A program made the position numbers and the translations under genes. A DNA stretch of 64,000 bases from Thalassomonas actiniarum (GTDB taxonomy: Bacteria; Pseudomonadota; Gammaproteobacteria; Enterobacterales; Alteromonadaceae). The number at the start of each line of letters is the position of its first letter. Position 1 is the first letter of the stretch. Of this stretch, positions 33,927 through 42,494 are shown in pieces. The notes under the pieces are model-generated. The model did no database searches. It had not been told where the DNA came from and worked only from the letters and a program-made list of their open reading frames with translations. The DNA lies in assembly GCF_000948975.2 (NCBI RefSeq), contig NZ_CP059735.1, forward strand, positions 806,001 to 870,000, in the 5' to 3' direction.

Positions 33927-36900
33927 TGAGCACAAACTCCACCAGCCGCTGGCACAATAAATTAACCGAGCAGTATCTCAATACGTTTTTTCGGGAAACC
34001 CAGGTTGATATTAACCAGTGCATCAAGCAGGCTTCCACCCTGACAGAAGATCAGCACAGTCCCTTATCCGCCTCCCTGTTGACCACAAACCAGGGGGTAA
34101 GCATGTTTTGTTACCGCTTTAGTGCGTCTGACACTTATTTATGGGGGGGAGTCAAGCACTTATCCCTGACCGGTTATCATGAATATGCGGAAAATTTTTA
34201 CCTGGTAAAAACAGGCAATGAAGTCTGTGAATTAACCGATCTGCGAGATTTATTACAATTGATCAGCGCTCAGTTAACGGCTGACGCCGGTAATGGCAAG
34301 CAGGAGATAAATGCCGGCGCCCTGTTAAATGAAAACATGAACAACAGCGTCAACAAGTCGGAATTCTTTTTACTTAACCGGAAACAGCAGCAGTGCAAAA
34401 ATGCTGTGGTGGAAGATTTCATCGCCGCCGAGCAAGGCATGGTATTGGGGCACCCTTTTCATGTAACTTCTAAAGCCAGCATAGGGTTTAGTCAGGATGA
34501 TATGAAGCGTTACAGCCCTGAGCTGGGGGTTTCTTTTAAATTGCATTATTTTGCGGTGTGTCCCGGGCGACTCAGAGCCAGTGATATCGGGGAAGACTTA
34601 ACGGCCCTGAGCGATAAAGAAGCTCAGCAGCAGGCGCAGCAGCTGTTAACCGCTGATCATAAACATTATACCTTATTACCTTGCCATCCATGGCAGGCTA
34701 ATTATTTGCTGGACAATCAGCAAGTACAGCAAGCCCTGGCAGATGAGAGCATGATATCTCTGGGGCCACTGGGACAAGTGGTGTGGCCTACTTCTTCGGT
34801 ACGCACCGTATGGCTGCCTGAAAACAAAATTTTCCTTAAACTGGCGTTGGATGTCAGGCTGACGAATTTTGTCCGCAATAATCCCGATGAGCAGGTGATG
34901 CGCGCCATAGATGCCAGCCGTTTGATCCGCAAGATCCCGGCAGAGCTTAGCGACAATCGTTTATTATTGTTGCCTGAGCTGGCCTCACAAACCCTGCATT
35001 TTGAACAAGCCCCCGAATTGTCCGCTTCGTTCGCCAGTATTTATCGTGCCGGCCTTGATGAAACGTCCCTGGGACAAACCCGGATCCTCGGCAGCCTGGT
35101 GGAAGAAAACCTCGATGGCGAAGATCTGCCCCTGTGGCAATATATCAAACAAGCCGCCGAGCTTGCCGACACACCCCTAAGCAGTGATTTTATCGAACAC
35201 TGGTGGCAGGCCTATATCCAGGCTTCATTGCTGCCGGCTTTAAGCCTGTATGCCAATACCGGTATCAGTTTGGAGGCCCATCTGCAAAACAGCCTGATGA
35301 GGTTTGAGCAGGGAATGCCGGTACAGCTGGTGGTGCGGGATATGGAAGGAGTCAGTATTTCCCGAAATTCCGTGCTGGCGGATGCCTGTCCGCAAGTCAG
35401 CGCAAACAGTTCGGTCTGGTATACGCCGGAGCAAACCTGGTTCAGGTTTAAGTATTACATGGTGGTTAATCATATTGCCCATGTGATTGCCGCCATTGCC
35501 AGGGTGTCACTGGTAAGCGAAAGCCGCTTATGGCTCGTTACCCGTCAATGTCTGGCAGCAGAGGAAATGACCCCGGCAACCCGGATTTGGGCACAGCGCC
35601 TGTTGGAGGCCAAAGATTTACCCGCCAAGGCCAATATGCTCAGTTCTTTTAAACAATCGGGTGAGGCCCCTACCTGGGTTGATATTGCCAACCCTTTATA
35701 TTTTTTGCCACAAGGACAAGACATGACGTTAATCACTACTTCGGATCACAACCAAAATAATGCCGCCTTTGCCGCTGCCCATCAGCAGGCTGAGTTGAGG
35801 GTAAACCAACAGCTGTTCGAAGCCTTGATTTTTGAAGGTGTGGCAGTGGTAAGCAGGCATGAAAACAATGAAATAACACTTAAGGTTTCTGAGGTCTTAA
35901 CATACCGCTGTCAGGGGATAACCAGCGACAGCTTTGAACGCATTCGCCTGGTGCCGGGCTCCCTGATGCGCGAAGAACAAATCACGGGACAAAACCGGAT
36001 CAGCCGTCCATCACTGCAGCAATTAATGACGGACCTGGCACCCCTGGTTAAAGCGGAGCCGCAGAAATGGCAACAATTTCATGATGAGCTGACCTTAACT
36101 AGGGTTAAACACGCCCAAACCCTGCACCAGTTACCGGCAAAACCGCTCAGGGACATGAGTTATGAGTTCCAGGAAGCCAGGGTCAATAACGGTCATTTGT
36201 ACCATCCCAGCTTTAAATCCAGGATCGGTTTTGATCTTGCTGAAAACCAGCTATACGGTCCCGAGTTATCCCAGGGTTACCATGTTATCTGGTTGGCGGT
36301 GCACCAGGATTATGTCCATGCCTGTGTCGGCAACAGCACTTCGTTAGAGCAAATTTATGGCCAACACTTTACCCCGCAAGAGTTACAGGCCATAAACAGC
36401 CAGGTGGAAGATGCAGGTGCAGATCTTGAAAACATGCGCTTATTACCGGTACACCCCTGGCAGTGGCATAAGATCATCAGCCTGTATTATCAGGATCTGC
36501 TGACCTCAGGCATGATCATTAAATTAGCGGTATCCGGCCCTAAGTACCTGCCGCAACAATCCATCCGCACCCTGTCAAATATGGATGATGTTAAACAGGC
36601 ATCGATTAAACTGGCGATGAACCTGGTTAATACCTCAACCTCAAGGGTGCTGGCGCCCCATACGGTGCAAAATGCCGCCGCCATCAGCGATTGGTTATGG
36701 CAATTGGTTGATGAGGATCCCTTGTTATCCCCGGCTCATAAACCGGTTATATTGCGGGAAATCGCAGCTATCGGGGTGACCGTCCCGTCGGCCTTGCCGG
36801 TACAATACGGGGCTCTGGCCTGTATCTGGCGCGAGAGTGTTCACCCCTATCTGGAGCAAGGTCAACAGGCTTCTCCTATGACTATGCTGATGCAGCTCGA

Positions 36901-37552
36901 TAATGACCAGAAGCCGGTGATAGATGCCTGGATCCGCCAGCACGGCGTAAAAACCTGGCTTACCGCCCTGGTGACCCATGCCTATCTGCCGGTGATGCAT
37001 ATGCTCTGGTACCATGGCACGGCGCTGGAATCCCATGCCCAGAATATGTTGCTGATCCATGAATCCGGGTTGCCGGTGAAGGTGGCGCTGAAAGACTTTC
37101 ATGACGGGGTAAGGTATAGCAGAGCTTTATTAAGGGATGTTACCCGGTTACCCGAGTTAACGGATGCCCCGGATGTACATGCCAAGGTCAATCCAAATTC
37201 TTTCCTTGAAACCGATAATGCCGATGAACTGCGTGACTTCACCCAGGATGCTTTATGTTTTGTTAATCTCGGCGAACTGGCCTGGTTCTTACAAGTTCAT
37301 TATCAACTGCCGGAGCAGGAATTTTGGTCGGTAACGGCCAAAGTGATGCATGAATACCAGGCAGCACACCCCCAGCTGACCGGGCGTTTTAAATTATTCG
37401 ATTTCTTTGCCGCTAATATCGAAGTTGAACAATTGGCCAGCCGCCGTTTCCTGCCGGAAGTGAGATTACGGGTAATGTCGGTGGAAAACCCTTTGGCAAA
37501 AGCGGATCAGACAATTACGCAATCTACTCAAGCAGTAGCACAAGCGGTGTAA
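33926..37552 (+). CDS. SbnE-SbnF fusion: two siderophore synthetases in one protein
   Basis: A 1208-residue protein made of two complete IucA/IucC synthetases. The N-terminal half (about 1-597) has 'LGHPFHVTSKASIGF' near 174-188 and the C-domain motif 'QLVVRDMEGVSISRN'. The second half (about 600-1208) has 'NGHLYHPSFKSRIGF' near 754-768 and 'VALKDFHDGVRYSRALL'. By order these correspond to SbnE (type A, citrate plus first diaminopropionate) and SbnF (type C, second diaminopropionate), which are separate genes in Staphylococcus. At the junction an internal ATG (35723, residue 600) is preceded by AAGGA eight bases upstream, like the relic start of a once separate sbnF. No frameshift is seen. 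One-base overlap with sbnD; sbnG starts one base after the stop. Confidence 0.9.
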   Translation: MSTNSTSRWHNKLTEQYLNTFFRETQVDINQCIKQASTLTEDQHSPLSASLLTTNQGVSMFCYRFSASDTYLWGGVKHLSLTGYHEYAENFYLVKTGNEVCELTDLRDLLQLISAQLTADAGNGKQEINAGALLNENMNNSVNKSEFFLLNRKQQQCKNAVVEDFIAAEQGMVLGHPFHVTSKASIGFSQDDMKRYSPELGVSFKLHYFAVCPGRLRASDIGEDLTALSDKEAQQQAQQLLTADHKHYTLLPCHPWQANYLLDNQQVQQALADESMISLGPLGQVVWPTSSVRTVWLPENKIFLKLALDVRLTNFVRNNPDEQVMRAIDASRLIRKIPAELSDNRLLLLPELASQTLHFEQAPELSASFASIYRAGLDETSLGQTRILGSLVEENLDGEDLPLWQYIKQAAELADTPLSSDFIEHWWQAYIQASLLPALSLYANTGISLEAHLQNSLMRFEQGMPVQLVVRDMEGVSISRNSVLADACPQVSANSSVWYTPEQTWFRFKYYMVVNHIAHVIAAIARVSLVSESRLWLVTRQCLAAEEMTPATRIWAQRLLEAKDLPAKANMLSSFKQSGEAPTWVDIANPLYFLPQGQDMTLITTSDHNQNNAAFAAAHQQAELRVNQQLFEALIFEGVAVVSRHENNEITLKVSEVLTYRCQGITSDSFERIRLVPGSLMREEQITGQNRISRPSLQQLMTDLAPLVKAEPQKWQQFHDELTLTRVKHAQTLHQLPAKPLRDMSYEFQEARVNNGHLYHPSFKSRIGFDLAENQLYGPELSQGYHVIWLAVHQDYVHACVGNSTSLEQIYGQHFTPQELQAINSQVEDAGADLENMRLLPVHPWQWHKIISLYYQDLLTSGMIIKLAVSGPKYLPQQSIRTLSNMDDVKQASIKLAMNLVNTSTSRVLAPHTVQNAAAISDWLWQLVDEDPLLSPAHKPVILREIAAIGVTVPSALPVQYGALACIWRESVHPYLEQGQQASPMTMLMQLDNDQKPVIDAWIRQHGVKTWLTALVTHAYLPVMHMLWYHGTALESHAQNMLLIHESGLPVKVALKDFHDGVRYSRALLRDVTRLPELTDAPDVHAKVNPNSFLETDNADELRDFTQDALCFVNLGELAWFLQVHYQLPEQEFWSVTAKVMHEYQAAHPQLTGRFKLFDFFAANIEVEQLASRRFLPEVRLRVMSVENPLAKADQTITQSTQAVAQAV

Positions 37553-37553
37553 C

Positions 37554-38315
37554 ATGAAGCCATCAACACTGAAAAAACGTATCGCTAATAACACAGAAGT
37601 CTTTGGTTTATTTTGCTCTATCCCCTCTGCGGTAGCCTTAGAGCAAATTGCCGCAGCCGGTTATGATTTTGCCATTATCGATTTAGAGCATACCCTGATC
37701 GGCAAGGAACAGTTGGAAGTACTGATATTAGCGGCCCGCGCCAGCGCCCTGGAGCTGTTGGTCAGGGTACCGCCGGGGGCTTTACATCTGGTGGTGCAGC
37801 TATTGGATGCCGGTGTCGCCGGTATTGTTTTTGCGCGTATCGATGATGCCATGCAGGCACAACAAGCAGTTGCCGCTTGCCATTATGCCCCCCTGGGTAC
37901 CCGGGGACTGAACTCCACCCGGGACAGCCGTTATGGTCTCGACGGCCTGGTGGACTATATTGAGCAGGCAAAACAAAACACCTTAGTGGTGGTGATGATA
38001 GAAAGCCGCCAGGGGCTGGCAAATATTGACGCCATCGCGGCGACCCCGGGAGTCGATGTCATTTTGGAAGGGGCTGCGGATTTATCACAATCTTTTGAGC
38101 TGCCCTGGCAAACCCGCCATGACTCGGTTAGCGAAGCAATCGCCCATATCCACCGGCAAACCCGGATTGCCGGGAAAGTCTTTTGTGCTTTACCCAGGGA
38201 GCCCGAGGAAATTAAGGCCTGGCGTGAGGAGTCGGTGTCGGTTTTTGTCGTTGGCGATGACCGCGGCATTATGCGCCGGGCACATCAAAGCCATTTGGCG
38301 GCCTATAAAGAATAA
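37554..38315 (+). CDS. sbnG: SbnG-type citrate synthase (HpcH/HpaI fold)
   Basis: A 253-residue protein of the HpcH/HpaI aldolase fold. SbnG of S. aureus makes citrate from oxaloacetate and acetyl-CoA, supplying the siderophore backbone independently of the TCA cycle. Candidate active-site residues are visible: His46 in 'IDLEHTLIG', Arg71 in 'LLVRVPPGA', the metal ligands Glu150 ('VVMIESRQG') and Asp176 ('EGAADLSQS'). It starts one base after the synthetase fusion gene and is therefore co-transcribed. Ordinary 2-keto-3-deoxy-sugar aldolases share the fold, so the specific activity rests on the gene cluster. Confidence 0.88.
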   Translation: MKPSTLKKRIANNTEVFGLFCSIPSAVALEQIAAAGYDFAIIDLEHTLIGKEQLEVLILAARASALELLVRVPPGALHLVVQLLDAGVAGIVFARIDDAMQAQQAVAACHYAPLGTRGLNSTRDSRYGLDGLVDYIEQAKQNTLVVVMIESRQGLANIDAIAATPGVDVILEGAADLSQSFELPWQTRHDSVSEAIAHIHRQTRIAGKVFCALPREPEEIKAWREESVSVFVVGDDRGIMRRAHQSHLAAYKE

Positions 38316-38332
38316 GCAAGATAAAGATGAGT

Positions 38333-38367
38333 ATGCCCGGCCCAGTTAACTATGCTGCGCCGGGCAT
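38333..38367 (+). other. Hairpin between sbnG and sbnH
   Basis: A perfect 9-bp stem (atgcccggc / gccgggcat) with a 17-base loop lies in the 93-bp gap, the only sizeable gap inside the operon. The sequence after it is A-rich, not a T-run, so it is more likely an mRNA stability or processing element than a terminator. Confidence 0.4.
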
Positions 38368-38408
38368 GTAAAAATATTTAATAATTTAACCGCATACAAG
38401 GAATAACT

Positions 38409-39638
38409 ATGTCGGTAGCATTTTCCCTACACCCTTTACAAGAATACATAACGCAGCAAACCGATCCCGTTTGTGCCTATTATTATGATCTGGATTATTT
38501 AAGCCAGCGTATCCAATGGATCAGTGAAAACTTACCCGATAAGGTGAATTTTTATTATGCGATCAAGGCCAACTCGGATCAGCCGGTACTTGAAACCTTG
38601 TCCCCATATATCCATGGGTTTGAGGTAGCCTCCCTGGGAGAGATCCATAAAGCCCGGCAGGCAGATAGCCATCGGCCGATCGCTTTTGGCGGGCCGGGAA
38701 AAACCCGGGTAGAACTCCAGGGAGCCCTGGATGCCGGTGTTGAGCTGTACCATATCGAAAGTGTGTTACAGCTGGACCGGTTAAATGAACTGGCAGCCAA
38801 GGCCGGGCAAAAAGTCAAAGTACTGCTGCGGGTGAATCCCAGGTTTGAATTGCCCGATGCGACCTTGCAAATGGCGGGAAAAGCGACTCAGTTCGGTATA
38901 GACCAGGCACAAATCCCCGAAGTATTAGCTTCTTTAGCCAGCTATCCCCAGTTGGAATGTGTCGGTTTTCATTTTCATGCCATTTCCAATAATCTTGATG
39001 CCGACAGTCACTTATTATTGGTAAAAACCTATATCGAAGTCGCCAGGGGCTGGCAGCAAAGCCATGGCCTTAACATGGAATTGTTAAATATCGGCGGCGG
39101 TATCGGCATCAATTACCAGGATAGCGATCAGCAATTTGCCTGGCAGCACTATTGCCAGGAACTCAATAAGCTGATCCAGGAAGCGGATATTGCTTTTTCT
39201 CTGGCTATGGAGTGCGGCCGTTTTGTTAGTGCCACCTGCGGCTGTTATGTGGCGGAAGTCACGGACATTAAATCGAACCATGATCAGTATTTTGCGGTCT
39301 TGCGCGGCGGCAATCATCAGTTCCGTTTGCCTTCGTCCTGGCAACATAACCATCCTTTTCAGGTGATTAGTGTCGATCACTGGCCCTGGTCCTACCCGCG
39401 TCCGGGCATTTTAGGAGAGAAGATCACCTTATGTGGCGAGTTATGTACGCCAAAAGACGTATTAGCCAGCCGGGTTGAGATAGAGCAGCTTAATGTCGGC
39501 GATCTGATCTTGTTTGAACAAACAGGGGCTTATGGCTGGCATATTTCTCACCATAACTTTTTAAGCCATGCGCACCCGGATCGTATTTATCACTCAAACT
39601 CACAGTTATTATTTATTAAGGAAGATGCATCATGTTAG
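38409..39638 (+). CDS. sbnH: SbnH-type PLP-dependent decarboxylase
   Basis: A 409-residue fold III PLP decarboxylase related to diaminopimelate and ornithine decarboxylases. SbnH removes CO2 from the citryl-diaminopropionate intermediate, giving a citryl-diaminoethane unit. The PLP lysine is K53 in 'VNFYYAIKANSDQP'. 'GFHFHAISNN', 'LNIGGGIGINY' and 'LAMECGRFVSATCG' are family landmarks, and 'GDLILFEQTGAYGWHISHHNF' supplies the C-terminal substrate loop (quoted here: 'FEQTGAYGWHISHHNF'). ATG 38409 is preceded by AAGGAATA. The end overlaps sbnI by 7 nt. It acts between the E-type and F-type steps that are fused in the upstream gene. Confidence 0.9.
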   Translation: MSVAFSLHPLQEYITQQTDPVCAYYYDLDYLSQRIQWISENLPDKVNFYYAIKANSDQPVLETLSPYIHGFEVASLGEIHKARQADSHRPIAFGGPGKTRVELQGALDAGVELYHIESVLQLDRLNELAAKAGQKVKVLLRVNPRFELPDATLQMAGKATQFGIDQAQIPEVLASLASYPQLECVGFHFHAISNNLDADSHLLLVKTYIEVARGWQQSHGLNMELLNIGGGIGINYQDSDQQFAWQHYCQELNKLIQEADIAFSLAMECGRFVSATCGCYVAEVTDIKSNHDQYFAVLRGGNHQFRLPSSWQHNHPFQVISVDHWPWSYPRPGILGEKITLCGELCTPKDVLASRVEIEQLNVGDLILFEQTGAYGWHISHHNFLSHAHPDRIYHSNSQLLFIKEDASC

Positions 39639-40054
39639 GCGCCAAATCGATTGTTTTTGTTGAAACCGGAAAAATCTTACCCAATGAGCAAGTATATTCA
39701 GAGCGGGTTAACTGGCTGGTGGATAAAATTCAGTCGGAAGGGTTATGGCGGGTGCCGGTTACCCTGGACAAGTCAAGTTATGCCGTGATGGACGGACATC
39801 ACCGGCTGGAAGCCGCCAGGCGATTAAAGCTCCCCTGTGTGCCTTGTCTTTTGCTTGATTACTCGGAGGTAAGCTTTGTCAGCACCCATGAATCTTTGGC
39901 TATCACTCCGAAAATGGTCGGTGAATATGCTAAGGCCGGCACCTTGTTCCCGCCGAAAAGTACCCGACATATATTCAGCAATCCTTTGCCGACTTGTAAC
40001 ATTTCTTTGACTATAATCAAAAACACAAATGATAATGGTTTGCATTTGAGTTAA
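39632..40054 (+). CDS. sbnI: Short SbnI-like ParB/Srx-fold protein, putative free-serine kinase
   Basis: A 140-residue protein with the ParB/sulfiredoxin-like fold. Staphylococcal SbnI phosphorylates free L-serine to the O-phosphoserine used by SbnA, and its haem-responsive region regulates the locus. Visible here are the N-terminal strand 'VFVETGKILPNEQV' and the nucleotide-binding motif 'AVMDGHHRLEAARRL' (about 49-63), then 'FPPKSTRHIF' near 110-119. The protein is little more than half the length of S. aureus SbnI: the central part is missing, so haem regulation is probably absent. AAGGAAG precedes ATG 39632. The last 15 codons run through the promoter and Fur box of the receptor gene. Confidence 0.75.
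   Translation: MLGAKSIVFVETGKILPNEQVYSERVNWLVDKIQSEGLWRVPVTLDKSSYAVMDGHHRLEAARRLKLPCVPCLLLDYSEVSFVSTHESLAITPKMVGEYAKAGTLFPPKSTRHIFSNPLPTCNISLTIIKNTNDNGLHLS
40007..40047 (+). promoter_or_regulatory. Promoter and Fur box of the TonB receptor gene
   Basis: TTGACT (40007-40012) and GATAAT (40031-40036), 18 bases apart, form a good sigma-70 promoter. The -10 element lies inside a Fur-like site, aaatgataatggtttgcattt (40027-40047; the run is 21 bases, quoted in halves as aaatgataat and ggtttgcattt). The whole element lies inside the end of the sbnI coding sequence. TATAAT at 40012-40017 is an alternative -10. Confidence 0.65.
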
Positions 40055-40095
40055 ATGCCTCTATAATAAGTTACTCTCTTAATAAAAGTAACTTG

Positions 40096-42240
40096 ATGAT
40101 TAATCATAGTATTATGAATATAAATAAATCTTATATCGCTGTTCTTGTTTCGTCTTTTTTATCTGTTTCCACATTTAATGCCGTCGCTGAGGACATTGAA
40201 CGTGTTGAAATTTTTGCCGAACGCATGTCGTCGGACCTTGAGTCCATCTCACGCCAGGTGACGGTAATAGATAACGAGGTATTAACTACTGAGTTTGCCA
40301 GTGCGCAGAATTTAGCCGAGGTTTTGGCTAAGGTAGTGCCGGGCATGGCGCCTCCTACCCCGGCATTGACGAATTTTGGAACAACGATACGTGGACGTAA
40401 TGCCCTGGTGTTGATTGATGGCGTGCCGTTAAACACCAATCGTAATATTTCCAGGGATCTGCATAATATCCACCCAAGCCAGGTGGCCCGGGTGGAAGTC
40501 TTCCGCGGTGGTAATGCGATTTACGGCAGCGGTGCAACCGGCGGAGTTATTTATATTCATACCAAATCTGGCGAGGGTGAAAATAAACTTGTCAGTTCTA
40601 TTTCCACGCAAATAAGCCTGACGGAGCGCACAAGCGACTCCATGACCTCTCAGATTTATCAGGAAGTAAGCGGTTCATATCAGCAGTGGAGTTATTTACT
40701 GGCGGGTTCTTTTGAAAAAACTGCCGGAGCCTACGATGCCGATGGCGATCGCATTGCCCCCGAGCCAAGCCAGGGGGATAGCATAGACAGCGACATTTTC
40801 AGCATCAACGGCAAAATTAAATACCAGTGGCAAGATCAGTCATTGGAATTTTCTGCATTGAGTTACCAGTTGGAACAAGATACGGATTATGCTTCAGATC
40901 CTTCGGCAAAAGAATTACCTTACCTGTCCAAGGCCCAGTCAATAAAGGGGTTGGAACTTGATAAGCAAAATGAGATCAGCAACCAGGTATTCGACCTGAG
41001 CTATAAAAACCGTATCAATGATGACCACAGGTTAACGGCCCAACTTTATTACCGGGACTATGAATCACGTTTCTCCCCGTTTGATGGCCGCCCGTACGGC
41101 ACCTGGAACCACCTGGCACAAACCTACCTTGAAAGCACTAACTTAGGGCTGCGCTTAACGGTGAACTCATCCCTGAGCGAGCAGTTAGACCTTGACTGGG
41201 GACTGGATAGCAGCGAAGAAAAAAGCGAGATGCCGGTAACCACCTATGACGGTGATATTTACGATGAAAGCAATGGCCTGGTATTTCAGGAGCTTGGCGA
41301 CAAAGCCTTTGTGCCTGAACTGACCCATAGCAGCCGGGCCGCCTTTGCCCAGGCCAGATACCAGCTAAATGACGCCATCAGCCTGGAAGCTGGCCTTCGT
41401 TATGAAGAAATAGAAGCCAGCTTCGATGACTTTACCACCTTAGGGCAGGCGGTTGATATTCAGGGCAGCGATTATGATTACGACTCTTTCGTGTCTAACT
41501 TTGCCGCCACCTACCAGGTAAATGATGATCATACGGTTTATCTGGCTGCTAACGAAGGATACGAACTGCCGGATATCGGTTTAAGGATCCGTTATGCCAA
41601 TGAACAGTTCGACTTGAGTCAGTCCAAGCTTAAGCCGGTGGAAACCCAGGATTACGAATTCGGCTGGCGCGGGAACTTCGAGCAGGTTGCTATGAGTCTT
41701 GCCCTGTTTCACTCTTCGTCTGATTTAGGCAATGTGAAAAGTGAGAATATGGGGCTGAGTTTAAGCCGCAACAAGGTTGAAATCAAAGGCATAGAGGTTA
41801 CCCTGGATTTAGACATTAATGATTACCTGGCGCTGGACTTAAGCTACAGCTATGCCGAAGGCAAAGAAAAAGCCGAAGGGGCGGATGAATACATTAAAAT
41901 GAATGGTTTTGCCATTCCGCCGAATAAACTCTCCGCCGCCTTGGTTTATGATAATTTACAGGGCTGGACCAGCCAGCTGAGATTGTTGGCGGTAAGCGGC
42001 GAAGACTACCGTATCGACGGTAATAATGCTTTTGGCCGCCGGGACGTGGAAAGCTACCGCGTAGTGGATTGGTCAAACCAGGTAGAATTGCCTAAGGGAA
42101 CTTTGACTGTTGGCATTGAAAACCTGTTCAACAAGCAATATTACTCGGTTTACAGCCAGTTACAGCGTAACGGTAATAACACCAGCTCTATCCCGGGGCG
42201 CGGCCGGTTACTTTCCGTGAATTACCAGCTTACCTGGTAA
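40096..42240 (+). CDS. TonB-dependent ferric-siderophore receptor
   Basis: A 714-residue outer-membrane receptor. Signal peptide ends near 'FNAVA'. The plug domain (about 45-160) contains 'VLIDGVPLNTNR', 'VARVEVFRGGNAIYGSGATG' and 'GVIYIHTKSG'. The rest is a 22-strand-type barrel ending 'LSVNYQLTW'. It sits directly after the sbn biosynthesis genes with its own Fur-box promoter, so ferric staphyloferrin B or a close analogue is the likely cargo, as for AleB in Cupriavidus metallidurans. Ligand identity is inferred. ATG 40096 is preferred; TTG 40093 and ATG 40114 are alternatives, all giving a usable signal peptide. Staphylococcus instead uses the SirABC lipoprotein transporter. Confidence 0.9.
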   Translation: MINHSIMNINKSYIAVLVSSFLSVSTFNAVAEDIERVEIFAERMSSDLESISRQVTVIDNEVLTTEFASAQNLAEVLAKVVPGMAPPTPALTNFGTTIRGRNALVLIDGVPLNTNRNISRDLHNIHPSQVARVEVFRGGNAIYGSGATGGVIYIHTKSGEGENKLVSSISTQISLTERTSDSMTSQIYQEVSGSYQQWSYLLAGSFEKTAGAYDADGDRIAPEPSQGDSIDSDIFSINGKIKYQWQDQSLEFSALSYQLEQDTDYASDPSAKELPYLSKAQSIKGLELDKQNEISNQVFDLSYKNRINDDHRLTAQLYYRDYESRFSPFDGRPYGTWNHLAQTYLESTNLGLRLTVNSSLSEQLDLDWGLDSSEEKSEMPVTTYDGDIYDESNGLVFQELGDKAFVPELTHSSRAAFAQARYQLNDAISLEAGLRYEEIEASFDDFTTLGQAVDIQGSDYDYDSFVSNFAATYQVNDDHTVYLAANEGYELPDIGLRIRYANEQFDLSQSKLKPVETQDYEFGWRGNFEQVAMSLALFHSSSDLGNVKSENMGLSLSRNKVEIKGIEVTLDLDINDYLALDLSYSYAEGKEKAEGADEYIKMNGFAIPPNKLSAALVYDNLQGWTSQLRLLAVSGEDYRIDGNNAFGRRDVESYRVVDWSNQVELPKGTLTVGIENLFNKQYYSVYSQLQRNGNNTSSIPGRGRLLSVNYQLTW

Positions 42241-42276
42241 AGCGTTTACAAGACCCGGGTCATGGCCGGAAATAAC

Positions 42277-42310
42277 AAAAGCAGCAAGCCTGATGGTTTG
42301 CTGCTTTTTT
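42277..42310 (+). terminator. Rho-independent terminator of the receptor gene
   Basis: Eleven-base perfect arms (aaaagcagcaa / ttgctgctttt) with a ten-base loop and a following T-run lie 37 bp after the receptor stop codon. It closes the siderophore locus. Confidence 0.88.
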
Positions 42311-42494
42311 CATTTTTGGCACTGGCTTAAGGTATTGATGAATATGAACTAAGCTTATATTAACCTTAGTCATTGTGAATTTTGGTAATTTAACTGGGCT
42401 TGTTGTGGTTGATCCTTATAGGGAGCTTGCTGTTTTATTGTTGTTAAGGTTATCAATGGAATAATTTTTATCTTATTGCTTAGCTGAAACACCA

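Noticed and set aside
39986-40017. Alternative receptor promoter using TATAAT at 40012-40017
   Set aside because: The nearest -35-like sequence is about 20 bases away; the TTGACT/GATAAT pair overlapping the Fur box fits better.
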